Below, piece by piece: positions 50,289 to 62,576 of a stretch of DNA of 64,000 nucleotides (the stretch's first letter is position 1; each line of letters opens with the position of its first letter). The translations under genes and the position numbers were made by a program. The DNA is from Gentiana macrophylla (Eukaryota; Streptophyta; Magnoliopsida; Gentianales; Gentianaceae). The DNA is taken from contig JAOBSW010001153.1 in NCBI GenBank assembly GCA_026214975.1, positions 1-64,000 on the forward strand, read 5' to 3'. Below the pieces are notes generated by a model, which made no database searches, was not told where the DNA came from, and was given only the letters and a program-made list of their open reading frames with translations.

Positions 50289-52666
50289 CAGTAACGCCCC
50301 GCTCCCGGACACCGAGCCCTTATCCGGAAGAGAAACGTCATGCGCAGATAGCATTAAATAAATCTAATATTATACGCCAGCCTCTACGTCGTCGTATCAA
50401 AATAAAGCAAACGGAAGCTAAAAAGACTCGGGTAAAAACATAAATGCTACTAAGAATAGAAATTAACCATACTAAAGATGGATAGTTAAGATTACAACGA
50501 TGAAAACCCAAAGACTTACAAAATACGAGGTCTTAAAAGTAAATGTACAACAAGTCTAATAAACGAACTGCAACTAATCTAGTACAACCTTTGCAAGGGA
50601 AATTAAACTAAAAGCTTCGCCAAGACTTCAAGTCTTCAAAAGTCATCATCTACACTTGGTCAACCTGTTCGCCTTCTCACCCCACAATGCATACAAAAAT
50701 AAAATGCAAAGGAGGTAAGTACAAGGTACTTAGTAAAAGTGAGAAGCTACGACAACAATTAAGATTTAAAAAGAAAAGATATTTAATCGTTTAGTTATCT
50801 TTATGTGACCGACTCAATCTAGAGGTTCATTTCATGTCTATCAACATGAATTGACTAAACGTTTCTACTTAGCTTATCTATGTTACAACCGCACTCAAAG
50901 GGCACTACGCGATCCACCTCCGCAGAGTCCCTCCGCATTTAGGGTTTTGCTGACCTACGGAGTTCTTCCACCTCAGGGACACTCTTTTGCAACATATCAG
51001 TGGATCACACCAATATCCACGAAGTCTAGAAAAGGTAGACTCCGATAGCACGCATGTCTCAGCAGAGTCCCTCTGTACTTAGGGTCATTGACCTACAGAG
51101 ATCCTCCACCTTCAGAGGTAGCACATGCATCGCGATTTAGCCTGGTGCCTAGCCAAGAGAGACATGTTGTTTAATCTTTTACTAGTCAAGTACGTTGATT
51201 ATTAGGGTGATTAACTAGCCACCTAAGTGCTTTCAAATAATCTCCTCACACAAACTACTTTCTTCCTAGACCACTAGAGACAGGACAAGTCCTAGAAATT
51301 ACATGACATTGATGAATACTAATCCATCAAAGCATAAGCCTATCATGTTCTTCCGACGGATCCGAACTTCAACTCCCTTTAAGAGTACATTCGGTGTTTT
51401 AACTGAACGAATCAGAAGCTCAATTCAGGCTTTTTTATATTTATTCAATGTTAATATATCATGTTTAAGGGTTTAAAACAAGAAACACATGAGTATAAAA
51501 CTCGAAACTAAGTCAAACGATGAAAACAATAAAACAAACAAAATAGGTCAAACGCCCGTTTAAAGACATGGACGCCTGCCTGGAACCCACGGACGCCCGC
51601 CCACTATACCTGCACGCCCGCCCACCTAAAACAGATTTCAATCTCGAATGTAAACAACACTTCAAACGCCCCGCCCAGAAAGCGACGCCGTCTCGAAATG
51701 TGCCTCAAGTAGACGCCCGCCTGAGAGAGGCGACGCTCGTCCACCTGGGTTCGACTAGAACTCTAAAATCTTCAAATTCGATCCAAATCAGTTTCTAACC
51801 CAAAAGTATAGCAATTTACACATAGTAAAACGTAAATAAACATATCTAACTATTCCAAGAACACCTATGATCCTTGATCAACGAAGAACACATCTTCCTA
51901 GCATTAAAACATCTTAAACACCTTAAAACTTGATCTAAACCTTATAAACGATAATTGGAATCATAGGAAGAGCCTCTTACCTTATTTGCCTCGCAACACC
52001 GACAGCAAAACACCAAGCAATCGCAAATAGCTTGTTGATCCTCAACCCCAAAACCTATTTGATCAACAACGAACCCTAAAATCCTATTTCGTGCCGAAAA
52101 ACGAAACTGAAAAAGTGCAGTAACTGAAGATTACCTGGGTTTACTGCTGCGAACCTATTTTTAGATTATTCTACGCTTCAAGACGATCGTTTCGACTACT
52201 CATGGCTGCGAAACAGAGAGCTACGGATCAAAAGATACGAATTTTCCAAGAATCGAACTCTACGAATACCGAAACTAGGGCTAAACCGAAAACTTACGGA
52301 ATGGAGATATTTTATTTTCCAAAGTTGCGCCTCTCTCGCTGATCACTTTCTCTCTCGCGCATCTTGATCGATTTAACGGATTGGTCACACGGTTGAAGAT
52401 TACATTCTCGCTCTTTTCCTGGCATCTTCTGCGTTGGTTTCTTCTCTTGGCGCATTCTCTCTTTTTTGGCAGTAATAGGCATGTAAATAAAAGGAGTGAT
52501 TGGAGATTATTTCCTTTTATAGCCAATAATTAAATCTGTATAATTAATAGCTAAATCCTTTAATTAATTCCTTTTTAATTAAATACATGGGACAAATAAT
52601 AATTAGGTCGTAGTAAATACACCCAATGACTATTTTACCCTTTTACTTAAAAGTCGGGATGTTACA
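50289..52666 (-). mobile_element. LTR b of gypsy-type element (about 2,378 bp)
   Basis: On the minus strand starts TGTAACATCCCGAC at 52,666 and ends near GGGGCGTTACTG, next to TTGGTATC. Contains a GC-rich cluster of ACGCCCG(C/T)CC motifs (51,550-51,745). The exact 3' end is uncertain by one or two bases because the expected terminal CA is not present. Confidence 0.83.
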
Positions 52667-52680
52667 TTCCTTCCCCTTAA
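52667..52680 (-). other. Polypurine tract of gypsy-type element
   Basis: On the minus strand TTAAGGGGAAGGAA sits directly before TGTAACATCCCG. This fixes the element orientation as minus and LTR b as the 3' LTR. Confidence 0.8.
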
Positions 52681-55600
52681 GAGGAGTTTCGTCCTCGAAA
52701 CTCGAATGTAACCGAGAGGTACTTGAACTCGAACTTTGCGGCGCTTCGCCTCCTAACTCGCACAGCCTTCTTCTCCTTCCATCTTCCCAACTCCTTCCAC
52801 CTGCCTTGAGCTATCACGAGGTGGCGACGATCTACTTCAATCTTTTCGCTGGCTTGTCAGATCAACTCGGTCTCAGATTCTGCTGTGGCTCCACTTCATC
52901 CCGTAAACTCGTGTTGTGGCTCGTACATCTTGGTTGCTCGAGATGAAATGCAATTGCCATCCCGTGGTTTTCATTCTTCATTGTCCTTCTCAATCTTCCA
53001 CATTCGAACCCAAAGATGATTCCGATGCCAATGATCGCCATCTTCATATAACTTGTGACCAATTGTTGGTTGGTTCTGGCCCATCACTTATAACCGTAAA
53101 CAACTGGATCTTTGTCTTGGCTCTTCCATGAACTCATCAATCGCTCGAATCTTGCAATCATCGGTTTACCACTCCTCGCTTGCTCCTCGCCGACCTATGT
53201 CCCGAGTGCTTGAGCTTCCTAACCGACTCACAACTTCACGGCATACTTGACTTCCTTCGATCTCAACTACCATCATGGCACCACAAGCTTGTCAAGAAAA
53301 AGCAAGGATCCCGGCCGAGAGACTTCGAGACTTCTTGGGGATGCATTTACCATACTTTCTCTCCGACGGTCCGATTCAATCCTTATGCCAATTAGGGTAA
53401 AAGAAATTGAAAGGTGACAAGTTGAGCACCTGTGGTGGTATGTCAACTAGGTAAGCCAAGGAAGGGTACAATGCACTTGAAATAAGGAAGGTTGCTTGGG
53501 TTACAAGCGAGAACAAAATGATTCCGTGTTGATGAAAATTGAAGTTGGTTCTAAAATAAAGGATGAGGTAATCAGATCATAACAAAAGATGGCCACTAGA
53601 AGGACAACAAGGAACACCTTGCAGATGAAGTTCTTTTAAGAGAGTGGAATTTCGCAAGATACGGTGGTCTACAAATACTTCAGAGGCAACTTGAAAGGAT
53701 GGTAATAGGCTTCAGATAAACCTTTAGAAAGTGGAGACGTTAAAGGAAACATCACCAGATGGACTTGAAGATATTCTCAATGTATGAAAAGAGAACACCG
53801 AGCTTGAGAACATTAAGAAAGTGACCTTGATTGTTAATCATTTGGTTAACAAAGATGGATGTTGGCGGACTAGGAAAATCTTCAGTTCACATGAGTTTCG
53901 TAGAGGAAACATCACACAACAAGAAAACAAAATAAAGGTGCAAGGTCGAGCACCAAAAGGGCTAAAAAGGAAATTTAGAAATCAAGAGAGAGTAAGAATC
54001 TCAACATGAAGTAGCTATGAAGGGGAAAACGAGTACACCAAAAGGTCTTAGAATAAAATAAACACTTGTCAAGAAGTGTCCAAGTTTGAGAGTCAAAGAG
54101 AGGTTATTTCAAGATTTAAAAGAAATAGAAATTTCCTCAAGGAATTGTAAGGCAATATCAAAAGTTTGAATAAGTAAGCGGCAAGCAAGATTTTTGAATG
54201 AAGAGGAAACGACACTTAAGAATTGTCGGATAAGGTTTGATTTCAAAGAATTAATTCAAATTTTCAAAGGAAGTATAAACGATATTTGATGATTCAAATC
54301 AACGGTTCAAGGTTGCACTACTCGAGAGGAATAGTACACTGCCAAAGAATAAATGCTCAGGGTTATTCCTCGTGTGGGAATGCAAAGGTTAGAATAAAAT
54401 GGACTTTCAACCAGTATGACAAAATTGTAGTAGGAACGCCAATACAGACGATGGGGAGTCAAAAGGTGTACATGGCGGTTCATGGCTCTGAATGGCCTGA
54501 AAGAGAGTTAAAACTGAAGGGTACAAGGTACAATAATCTGAAATGGAGATCAAAAGTTTAGGAACTCAAAAGTTGGTTGGCTAGACAGTTCGTAAGGCAC
54601 CTTTGCAAAGACTACCTTTCGCTTGAAATCGTGTAGCATAAATTTCTAGAAGATTAAAGGTAAGTAATCAAAAGGAATGCCATGATAGGCTTAAAGATTG
54701 GACCAAAGAAAAGAAGATATGCATACCTTAAAGGAACAGCAAAGATCAGTGAAATAGTTACAATATCGACACTAACCTTAGGAGGGGAGGTGAGAATAAA
54801 CACAAGTAAAAAGAATGTTCTGACATTAAAAGGTTCAGCAAACTTTGAATTTGCATGAATGATGGGAGTGCGACAATTTAGAACTTTGAAGAGAGTTTGT
54901 TTCGTGATTTGGAAAAGTGAGAAGGTAAGAACTTGTTTAGAAGAAGGGCTTAAGGCGATATGTTTTCGAGGTAATTCATGACAACAAGCCGAGAGGATTT
55001 GTTGAGTTTAAAGATATCAAGTGAAGGATTACATGAGAAACAAATTACCGTAAAAGTATAACTACAAAAGAGCACGTAAAAGGGTCTTAACATCAAGCAT
55101 GGCATGTTGGAGGATAGCATCTTGGTTCTCGCTTAACACCAAAAAAAAACTATAACGTTAGCTTTATAAGCATCCTACTAAAAAGTTTAACTCAGAAGAG
55201 ATCAAACTGGGAACTCCTAAACATAACAGTCAGAACTTACTACCCTCTTAGCCCAAACTCTAAGTCAAAGAGGTGAAAATTCCTTTGGGTTGCTGTGTGT
55301 AAGGTTTTTACTCTGGATCTGATATTATCAATTTGTACAGAATAAACGAAGAAGAAATCGAGCATGATCCAAAGAGAAAAGATTTAGATAATAGGGTTTC
55401 CCAGGTGATATAAAAATATTGAAATTTTTGGATGAAAATAACTTGGTCAAAAACAGTTATTTCTGACGATTGCACAAGCTGCCAGAATTTCCAGATTAAT
55501 AAACACTGTGTTGGATTGCAAATCGAGATCAAACGAAAAAGAATCTGAACTTAATTCCAAAATAGAAGCTGTAGATAAAATTGTTGTCTGCAACATATCA

Positions 55601-56534
55601 AAAATTCAGGTCATTTGAAGATGTTTAACCTGTTCAAAACAGAAGAAGAAGTGAAGGTGCTGCTGCAGATTTTCTGGACAGAGTGTCCGGTATAAACATG
55701 AATTTTCTGGATAATCCATAATGATTATCGAGTTGATGTAAAAAGAGAAATTGTAGATAAGACAGTAATCTACTTTGTTGAAAATTTGCAGAATTTTTAG
55801 AGTAGGGGAAAACTGTCTTATGTTAAAAGGAAAACACGGAAACACAAGCATTCACTCATGTTGGGTAAATCCAAACACGAGGACAAAGAAAAGTATGTGC
55901 CAAAGTAAGAGACCTTTAACACTATGAGTTGAAACGACTGAGGAGTACTTGGAAATAATAGAGTTACACATGGAGTTCGTGTAGAACCATCTCGAGCAAA
56001 GCAAAGGTCAAAGAATGTTGATGAACTCAACCAAGTGATAGTGAAAAGAGAAAGTGAGGGACTTGTAGAGCTGAATCAAATATCATTTTCTACCAAGTTA
56101 GGCCAAGATAAAAGTAAACTTAGATATTCATGTGTAGAGAAAGTGAAGAGATTTCAATAGGGAAAGTAAGGAAAAAGGAAATCAACCAAGAGAACCTCGA
56201 CTTTAAGGCGTAGGCATAAGACCCCAATCCCAAAGCATTACTCAAGGGAGTTTCACAACCCTATGCAACAAGCTACGATTTGGAACTTCAAAAGAAGAAG
56301 AATTTATACTAAGGATACTAGAAAGAACAAACCTGAGGTGATCACATAAAAGATGTGAACCGAGAACTCAACTTAACCTCCGTCTAAGACGACTCTTCAC
56401 TTGGTCTTGATACAACCTAACCACGGTTTAAGGGTTCTTAGTCTTACGAGGATTACCACCAAGCTCAAGTTCTAAAAGGTCTAAAGGATTCTTATCTTAA
56501 AGGGAAGAGAAGCCTAGGATAGAAAGACGCTTCT

Positions 56535-56546
56535 CTCGATACCAAT
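56535..56546 (-). other. Primer binding site of gypsy-type element
   Basis: On the minus strand ATTGGTATCGAG follows LTR a. It resembles the initiator tRNA-Met site TGGTATCAGAG. The same sequence adjoins LTR b at 50,277-50,288. Confidence 0.75.
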
Positions 56547-58934
56547 CAGTAACGCCCGCTCCCGACACCGAGCCCTTATCCGGAAGAGAAACGCTCAGCG
56601 CCAGTATAGCATTAAATAAATCTAATATTATACGCCACCTCTACGCCGTCGTATCAAAATAAAGTAAACGGAAGCTAAAAAGACTCGGGTAAAAACATAA
56701 ATGCTACTAAGAATAGAAATTAACCATACTAAAGATGGATAGTTAAGATTACAACGATGAAAACCCAAAGACTTACAAAATACGAGGTCTTAAAAGTAAA
56801 TGTACAACAAGTCTAATAAACGAATCGCAACTAATCTAGTACAACCTTTGAAAAGGAAATTAAACTAAAAGCTTCGCCAAGACTTCAAGTCTTCAAAAGT
56901 CATCATCTACACTTGGTCAACCTGCTCGCCTTCTCACCCCACAATGCATACAAAATAAAATGCAAAGGAGGTAAGTACAAGGTACTTAGTAAAAGTGAGA
57001 AGCTACGACAACAATTAAGATTTATAAAGAAAAGATATTTAATCGCTTAGTTATCTTTATGTGACCGACTCAATCTAGTGGTTCATTTCATGTCCATCAA
57101 CATGAATTGACTATACGCTTCTACTTAGCTTATCTATGTTACAACCGCACTCAAGGGCACTACGCGCATCCACCTCAAAGCAGAGAATCCCTCCGCATTT
57201 AGGGTTTTGCCGACCCACGGAGTTCTTCCACCTCGGGACACTCTTTTGCAACATATCAGTGGATCACACCAATATCCACGAAGTCTAGAAAAGGTAGACT
57301 CCGATAGCACGCTGCGTCTCAAAGCAGAGTCCCTCTGCACTTAGGGTCATTGACTCACAGAGATCCTCCACCTTCAGAGGTAGCACATGCATCGCGATTT
57401 AGCCCGGTGCCTAGCCAAGAGAGACATGTTGTTTAATCTTTTACTAGTCAAGACGTTGATTATTAGGGTGATTAACTAGCCACCTAAGTGTTTTCAAATA
57501 ATCTCCCTCACACAAACTACTCTCTTCCTAGACCACTAGACAGGACAAGTCCTAGCAATTATACAGACATTGATGAATACTAATCCATCAAAGCACAAGC
57601 CTATCATGTTCTTCCGACGGATCCGAACTTCAACTCCCTTTAAGAGTACATTCGGTGTTTTAATCGAACGAATCGTAAGCTCAATTCAGGCTTTTTATAT
57701 TTATTCAATGTTAATATATCATGTTTAAGGGTTTAAAACAAGAAACACATGAGTATAAAACTCAAACTAAGTCAAACGATGAAAACAAATAAAACAAACA
57801 AAACAGTCAAACGCCCGCTTAACGACATGGACGCCCGTCTGGAACCCATCGGACGCCCGCCCACTATACCTGCACGCCCGCCCACCTAAAACAGCTTTCA
57901 ATCTCGAATGTAAAAACACTTCAAACGCCCGCCCAGAAAGCCGACCGCTCGTCGAAATGTGCCACAAGTAGACGCCCGTCTGAGAGAGGCCGACGTCGCC
58001 CACCCGGGTTCGACTAGAACTCTAAAATCTTCAAATTCGATCCAACTCAGTTTCTAACCCAAAAGTATAGCAATTTACACATAGTAAAACGTAAATAAAC
58101 ATATCTAACTATTCCAAGAACACCTATGATCCTTGATCAACGAAGAACACATCTTCCTAGCATTAAAACATCTTAAACACCTTAAAACTTGATCTAAACC
58201 TTATAAACGATAATTGGAATCATAGGAAGAGCCTCTTACCTTATTTGCCTGCAACACCGACAAAGAAACACCAAGCAATCGCAATAGCTTGTTGATCCTC
58301 AACCCCAAAACCTATTTGATCAACAACAAACCCTAAAATCCTATTTCGTGCCGAAAAACGAAACTGAAAAAGTGCAGAACTGAAGATTACCTGGGTTTAT
58401 CTGCTGCGAACCTATTTTTAGATTATTCTACGCTTCAAGACTATCGCTTCGACTACTCATGGTCGCGAAACAGAGCTACGGATCAAAAGATACGAATTTT
58501 CCAAGAATCGAACTCTACGAATACCGAAACTAGGGCTAAACCGAAAACTTACGGAATGGAGATATTTTATTTTCCAAAGTTGCGTCTCCTCGCGTTGATC
58601 ACTTTTTCTCTCTCGCGGCATCTTGATCAGACGAACGGATTGGTCACACGGTTGAAGATTACATTCTGTCTTTTCCTGGCATCTTCTGCGTTGGTTTCTT
58701 CTCTTCAGCGCCGTTCCTCTCTTTTTTTGTGTGACAAATATAGGCGTGTAAATAAAAAGGAGTGATTTGGAGATTATTTCCTTTTTATAGCCAATAATTA
58801 AATCCTTTATAATTAATAGCTAAATCCTTTAATTAATTCTTTTTTAATTAAATACATGAGACAAATAATAATTAGGTCGTAGTAAATACACCCAATGACT
58901 ATTTTACCCTTTTACGAAAAGTCGGGATGTTACA
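56547..58934 (-). mobile_element. LTR a of gypsy-type element (about 2,388 bp)
   Basis: 5' LTR on the minus strand, starting TGTAACATCCCGAC at 58,934 next to satellite B. It matches LTR b over its length; differences are mostly at CAG/CTG/CCG, for example TTAACTGAACGAATCAG (51,40x) against TTAATCGAACGAATCGT (57,66x). The ACGCCCGTCC motif cluster is at 57,810-58,005. Confidence 0.85.
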
Positions 58935-59264
58935 ATAATGGTGAACTACACGTGGAACGGACACGGGAGACGAAGGTTATGGCCAAAATACTAGCCCGGG
59001 TCCACCGAACCACCGAATGGGGTCATGCACAAATCCACCGACACCCCCGAGGTACCGACGAACCACATAAAACCCCCGAGAAGCGCACCACGTCGTTGGC
59101 ATCGGCATGGGCTTTCCAGAATGGTGAACTAAACGTGGAACAGACACGGGAGCTGAAGGTTATGGCCAAAATACTAGCACGGGTCCACCGAACCACCGAA
59201 TGGGGTCATGCACAAATCCACCGACATCTCCGTGGTAGAAAATCCCCGAGAAGCTCACCACATC
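58935..59264 (+). repeat. Satellite B remnant, about two monomers
   Basis: 330 bp of satellite B between the minus-strand gypsy-type element and a Ty3/gypsy LTR. It shares variant positions with monomers at 46.6-47.1 kb (CTAAACGTGGAACAG, CTAGCCCGG, GGAGACGAAGG), so it belongs to the same array. It ends at CACCACATC. Confidence 0.95.
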
Positions 59265-59814
59265 TGATGTGATCCGTCCCGAGACATTTTATTGGTTTTG
59301 TTTATTTTAGTTTTTAGTGTTTTAATGAATAAAACGGCCTTAGGCCCGTGTCAAATGTTGCCCATATGTTAGTATATTGGGCCAGGTGTTTATTTTTAGC
59401 AAATAATAGCCGTTTGGGCTTATTAGGGTTGAGTTAGGATTGTTACAAAATAAAGTGGCGAAAATTACTATGTAATTTATCCCACATTGCTTAGGAGTTG
59501 GTTAGTCATTTATTTTGTAGCATATATAAAGGCATTCCTTGTAATTTTATATGGATAATCAATGAATGATGAAATATTTATAATAAAATTGAGAGTTTTC
59601 TCTTCTTCCTTGGTCTGTGATTGATCAAGAACATCGCTTGCGAGCGAGTGATCTCTTTGTCGTAGAGATTGCACCCCTTTCAAGAGCTTATCAGCGTTCT
59701 TGAGCAAAGCGTTGAGTTGTTCTTGGCCCTCTTCCTAGACTGCTGCCCAGTTAGGTTAGGGTTTTTGGCTCTTATTGATCCTTTCGTCGATCTCCTGGGA
59801 TCGTATCCGCATCA
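59265..59814 (+). mobile_element. 5' LTR of Ty3/gypsy fragment (550 bp)
   Basis: Starts TGATGTGATCC at the satellite edge and ends GTATCCGCATCA; TGATG and CATCA are inverted ends. A TATA-like CATATATAAAGG lies near 59,520. A primer site follows. Only one LTR is in the window, so no duplication can be checked. Confidence 0.8.
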
Positions 59815-59816
59815 GT

Positions 59817-59828
59817 TGGTAGCAGAGC
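59817..59828 (+). other. Primer binding site of Ty3/gypsy fragment
   Basis: TGGTAGCAGAGC, one mismatch from the initiator tRNA-Met site TGGTATCAGAGC, two bases after the LTR end. Confidence 0.8.
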
Positions 59829-60639
59829 TCAGCGACGAAGGTATCAAATATCCCCGTTTATTTTTCTTCTTTAATTTTCTTATTCAAAAAAAAAAAAAAA
59901 AAAATTAGTTCCTTGTTTTTTGTTCATTAATTTCGTCCACCCTCTCCCAAGAACATCCAAAATCTTCAAATCTTCATCCATCCTACCCGGAAAACTTGAA
60001 GATTCTTCAAACCTTCATCCCAAGAACCCTAATTATTTTCCAGATCCCGTTTTTTGTATCAGTTCGTTCCCTAACCAAAACAACTCGAAAAATTCTGCAA
60101 TTTTTACCACATATACAACACATCTCGTTCTACAATTTCTCTCTTTACACCCAATCCAGATTCAACATAAATCTTGCCAAAAACCGCCGATTACTCCGAA
60201 CAAACTGTCCAGAAAAACTGCAGCCGTCAAGCGTCGATCGTTTTAGGTTTTTGTGCTTTAGACGACTCCAAATTACCTGAAAATTGGTGATAGTATAGGA
60301 AATACTCTGATATACAACTTTTATCTTTTGAGTGTTTCCAAATTATCTGTATTTTTGTCGTAATTGGCACCGTAAGACACTGCTACCAATCTGAAAATCA
60401 TTGACAGATTGCACCAATTTCCGAAAAGCGATTGTTTGAGCGACTTCCGTATCTCCATAAAATCTGAAAATTTGACATCCTTTATAAAACTCTCAGTTCT
60501 ACAACTTTTGTCTTTTGAGTTTTCCCAAATTCGTAGTCGTTTGGTGCTTAAATACGTGGGTTTCACACCCAGGGTGTAAACATTTTCACACCTGTGAAAT
60601 TCTGTTGTCAAAACAATTGTGAAACTAAGGCATCTGGAG
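59829..60639 (+). mobile_element. Leader of Ty3/gypsy fragment, non-coding
   Basis: About 800 bp without a credible gene. It holds a run of 19 A (59,886-59,904) and an imperfect duplication: TGAAAATT...CAACTTTTATCTTTTGAGTG near 60,278-60,340 and again as CAACTTTTGTCTTTTGAG near 60,468-60,525. Small open frames (up to 108 codons) show no domain. Confidence 0.6.
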
Positions 60640-61329
60640 GGTATGAATCATTGAAAGGAGAGATGTTTGTGATAAATAACGCCTTGAGTAGTGTGGTGAA
60701 CGTGGAGAATGATTTGCACCGAGAAAATAGTTTTCATCACGAGGTTTTGGTTAGTGGGAAGATTTGCTTAATGAAAATTGATGCGGGAAGTCGTGCCAAT
60801 GTCATAAGTCTTTGGTTTTGTCTCCGATTTAGCTATTCCTACGACACCTCATCCTCAACCATATACGCTGCAAGGACTCGGTGATGTTGGTCAAGTGCGA
60901 GTTACCAAACAGCCTTAATATCTTTTAATCTTGGTAGGCTCGATGATGAAGTTTTACGTGATGTAGCCCCTATGCCGCTTGTCATATCATACTTGGGAGG
61001 CCGTGGCAATATGATAGGAGGGTTACGTATGATGGGTATTTGAATAGCTACACCTTGCGCCATAAGAGGATGAGACTTACACTCCGTTCATTATCCCCCG
61101 AAGATGCCCACAAAGATCAACTCAAATTGGCAGCCGCACGTGAGAAAGCTCGTCTGAAACGTGCATCCGAAAGGGAAAAAGCCTTGGTTGAAGCAAACAA
61201 CGAAGAGAGTGTTAGCATTCAAGAGAAGGTAATCCAAGAGTCTATGGTGGCAGATGCAATCACCGAGGAGAATGAGATTGTGGAAGAAGTAGGGGAGAGT
61301 GATAAGGAATTAGTTGTGGATGAGATAGT
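60640..61329 (+). pseudogene. Ty3/gypsy retropepsin and linker, broken
   Basis: Protease part of a gypsy polyprotein. In the first frame FHHEVLVSGKICLMKIDAGS contains the active-site triplet as DAG rather than the usual D(S/T)G. In other frames follow PHPQPYTLQGLGDVGQVRV, then DVAPMPLVISYLGGRG (the position of the conserved LLGRPW) and YTLRHKRMRLTL...LSP...DQLKL, the order usual for plant gypsy protease up to the RT linker. At least two frame changes interrupt it. The 137-codon frame starting at 61,040 continues past 61,330, but its last 40 or so codons come from the inserted LTR on the other strand. Confidence 0.78.
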
Positions 61330-62570
61330 TGTCACGGATTTTATCAAACAAAACAAACAAGTAATAAAATTTATAAATCCGGTATTCCCCAAGTGTAGGG
61401 ATCGTAGCATAGCGATTATACCGGAGTCGGTCACAGGGAATCGGGGTATCTAGTTCATTCATTCTCCTAAGGTTGATACAATTATTCCTAAACCTAAACA
61501 AAAACGGAAAATAAACTGGACAGAGGATTGTCAGTCCAAGGCCAGGAAAATATCGTTGCGAACAAAAGCAAATAAAATAAAACTACAACTAAGAAGACAA
61601 TAAAACTAACTATCATGATAATGACTTAAGCAAATCAACATAGAACAAACATGATCCACCATCCCGCAACCCTTAATTCTTCTCTAGATTATCTTATGAT
61701 GATTCAATCAAAGTTGTGGTTCACCTAATCAAAGGTATGAATTCCTACTTCCGTAAGCAATCCGTCTATCAATCTCATTATCTTCCGATCTATAGAGATT
61801 AACGCTCTCAAAACAAGGTGCAAGATTTATTAGATCTAACAACCTAGAGATCTAACCTATCAACTTCCGTTATGTCAAGGTTAAAAGTCTAATCTTTCCT
61901 ATGGTGATCTAAGGTTTACACCGATTTCCATCATACGGTAAACATCAAATAGCAATACATCTTCCGATATTGATTGCATAAACAAATAAACAAAGGAAAG
62001 AAACAAACTTTAAATTAAACTCACAAAATATCTAAAGGAAGAAATAAAACGCTGCTGGAAAATCTCCCATGGCTGCTCCAAGTTCACAGCTTCAAGCCAT
62101 CATCAAGATCGAACAAGAAAAGAAAACGAAAATAAAACCTAATCTAACCGCCACCCCAGCCTCCCAAAAAAGGGGTTGGGGCGCCAGGTTTTCTTCTTAT
62201 GAATATGTATCAATAAGAGTCAATAATGTGTGTTCTAGGGTTGAAATCGCTTTGCTATTTATAGGAAAAATAGGTCGAATTTCTTTGCTATGTCGGTGTT
62301 GGACGCCCGTCCAGACCTTCTGGACGCCAGTCTGGTGCCTCTGGACGCTCGTTCACTATGGCGTCCAAACTCTCTGTATCAAATACTCCTCCTGGACGCT
62401 AGTCCAAAGATTCTCGACGCTTGATCCACTCTGAGACGGGACACGGACGTGCGTTGACTCTTTTCTTCCAAATTCATCTTGATCTTCATTCCAACTTCAT
62501 CTCTATCTCTTTCCTTCCATGCAAATCATCACTTGAACATCTTTTAGAATCACGTCTAGCTAGGTGAATT
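61330..62570 (-). mobile_element. 3' LTR of diverged tRNA-Asp-type element
   Basis: The plus strand starts TGTCACGGATTTTATCAAAC at 61,330, corresponding to the reversed LTR end. CACAGGGAAT, ATTCCTAAACCTAAAC and GGACAGAGGATT match reversed LTR1-3 in order up to about 62,030, and the U3 variable block with TGGACGCCCGTCCA is at 62,290-62,445. The upstream (62,450-62,570) limit is uncertain because the U3 start has no match to TGTTCTCGG. Confidence 0.65.
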
Positions 62571-62576
62571 ACTCAA

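Larger units (their letters stand above)
52667..56546 (-). mobile_element. Internal region of gypsy-type element, non-coding
   Basis: 3.9 kb between the two LTRs. The purine tract (52,667-52,680) and a short FEDE-type codon run (TTCGAGGACGAAAC) remain at its 3' end, as at the end of pol in chromoviruses, but no integrase, RT or Gag motif is recognisable. A plus-strand 91-codon frame (54,286-54,561) has no known feature. The 54,829-56,546 part is duplicated at 48,565-50,288. Confidence 0.75.
48565..58934 (-). mobile_element. Non-coding Ty3/gypsy-type LTR element, truncated LTR-internal-LTR-internal
   Basis: Read on the minus strand: LTR a (58,934-56,547), primer site, internal region (56,546-52,667), purine tract, LTR b (52,666-50,289), then a second partial 5' internal copy (50,288-48,565) cut off at satellite B. 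48,565-52,666 and 54,829-58,934 are direct repeats. LTRs open TGTAACATCCCGAC, and the purine tract is preceded by TTCGAGGACGAAAC; both are familiar from Tekay-type chromoviruses. No gag-pol can be found, so it is a non-autonomous derivative. About 50 bp of satellite are missing between the flanks, and no duplication is seen. Confidence 0.82.
59265..61329 (+). mobile_element. Ty3/gypsy retrotransposon 5' fragment
   Basis: 5' LTR (59,265-59,814), primer site, leader and a retropepsin remnant. Gag is missing: the distance from leader to protease is far too short. The fragment ends at 61,329, where a minus-strand LTR element begins. RT, integrase and the 3' LTR are not in the window. Confidence 0.82.

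Noticed and set aside
59886..59904. Run of 19 A as a poly(A) tail of a processed gene or LINE/SINE
   Set aside because: It lies in the leader between a primer site and pol remnants of an LTR element, with no target-site duplication or retrogene upstream.
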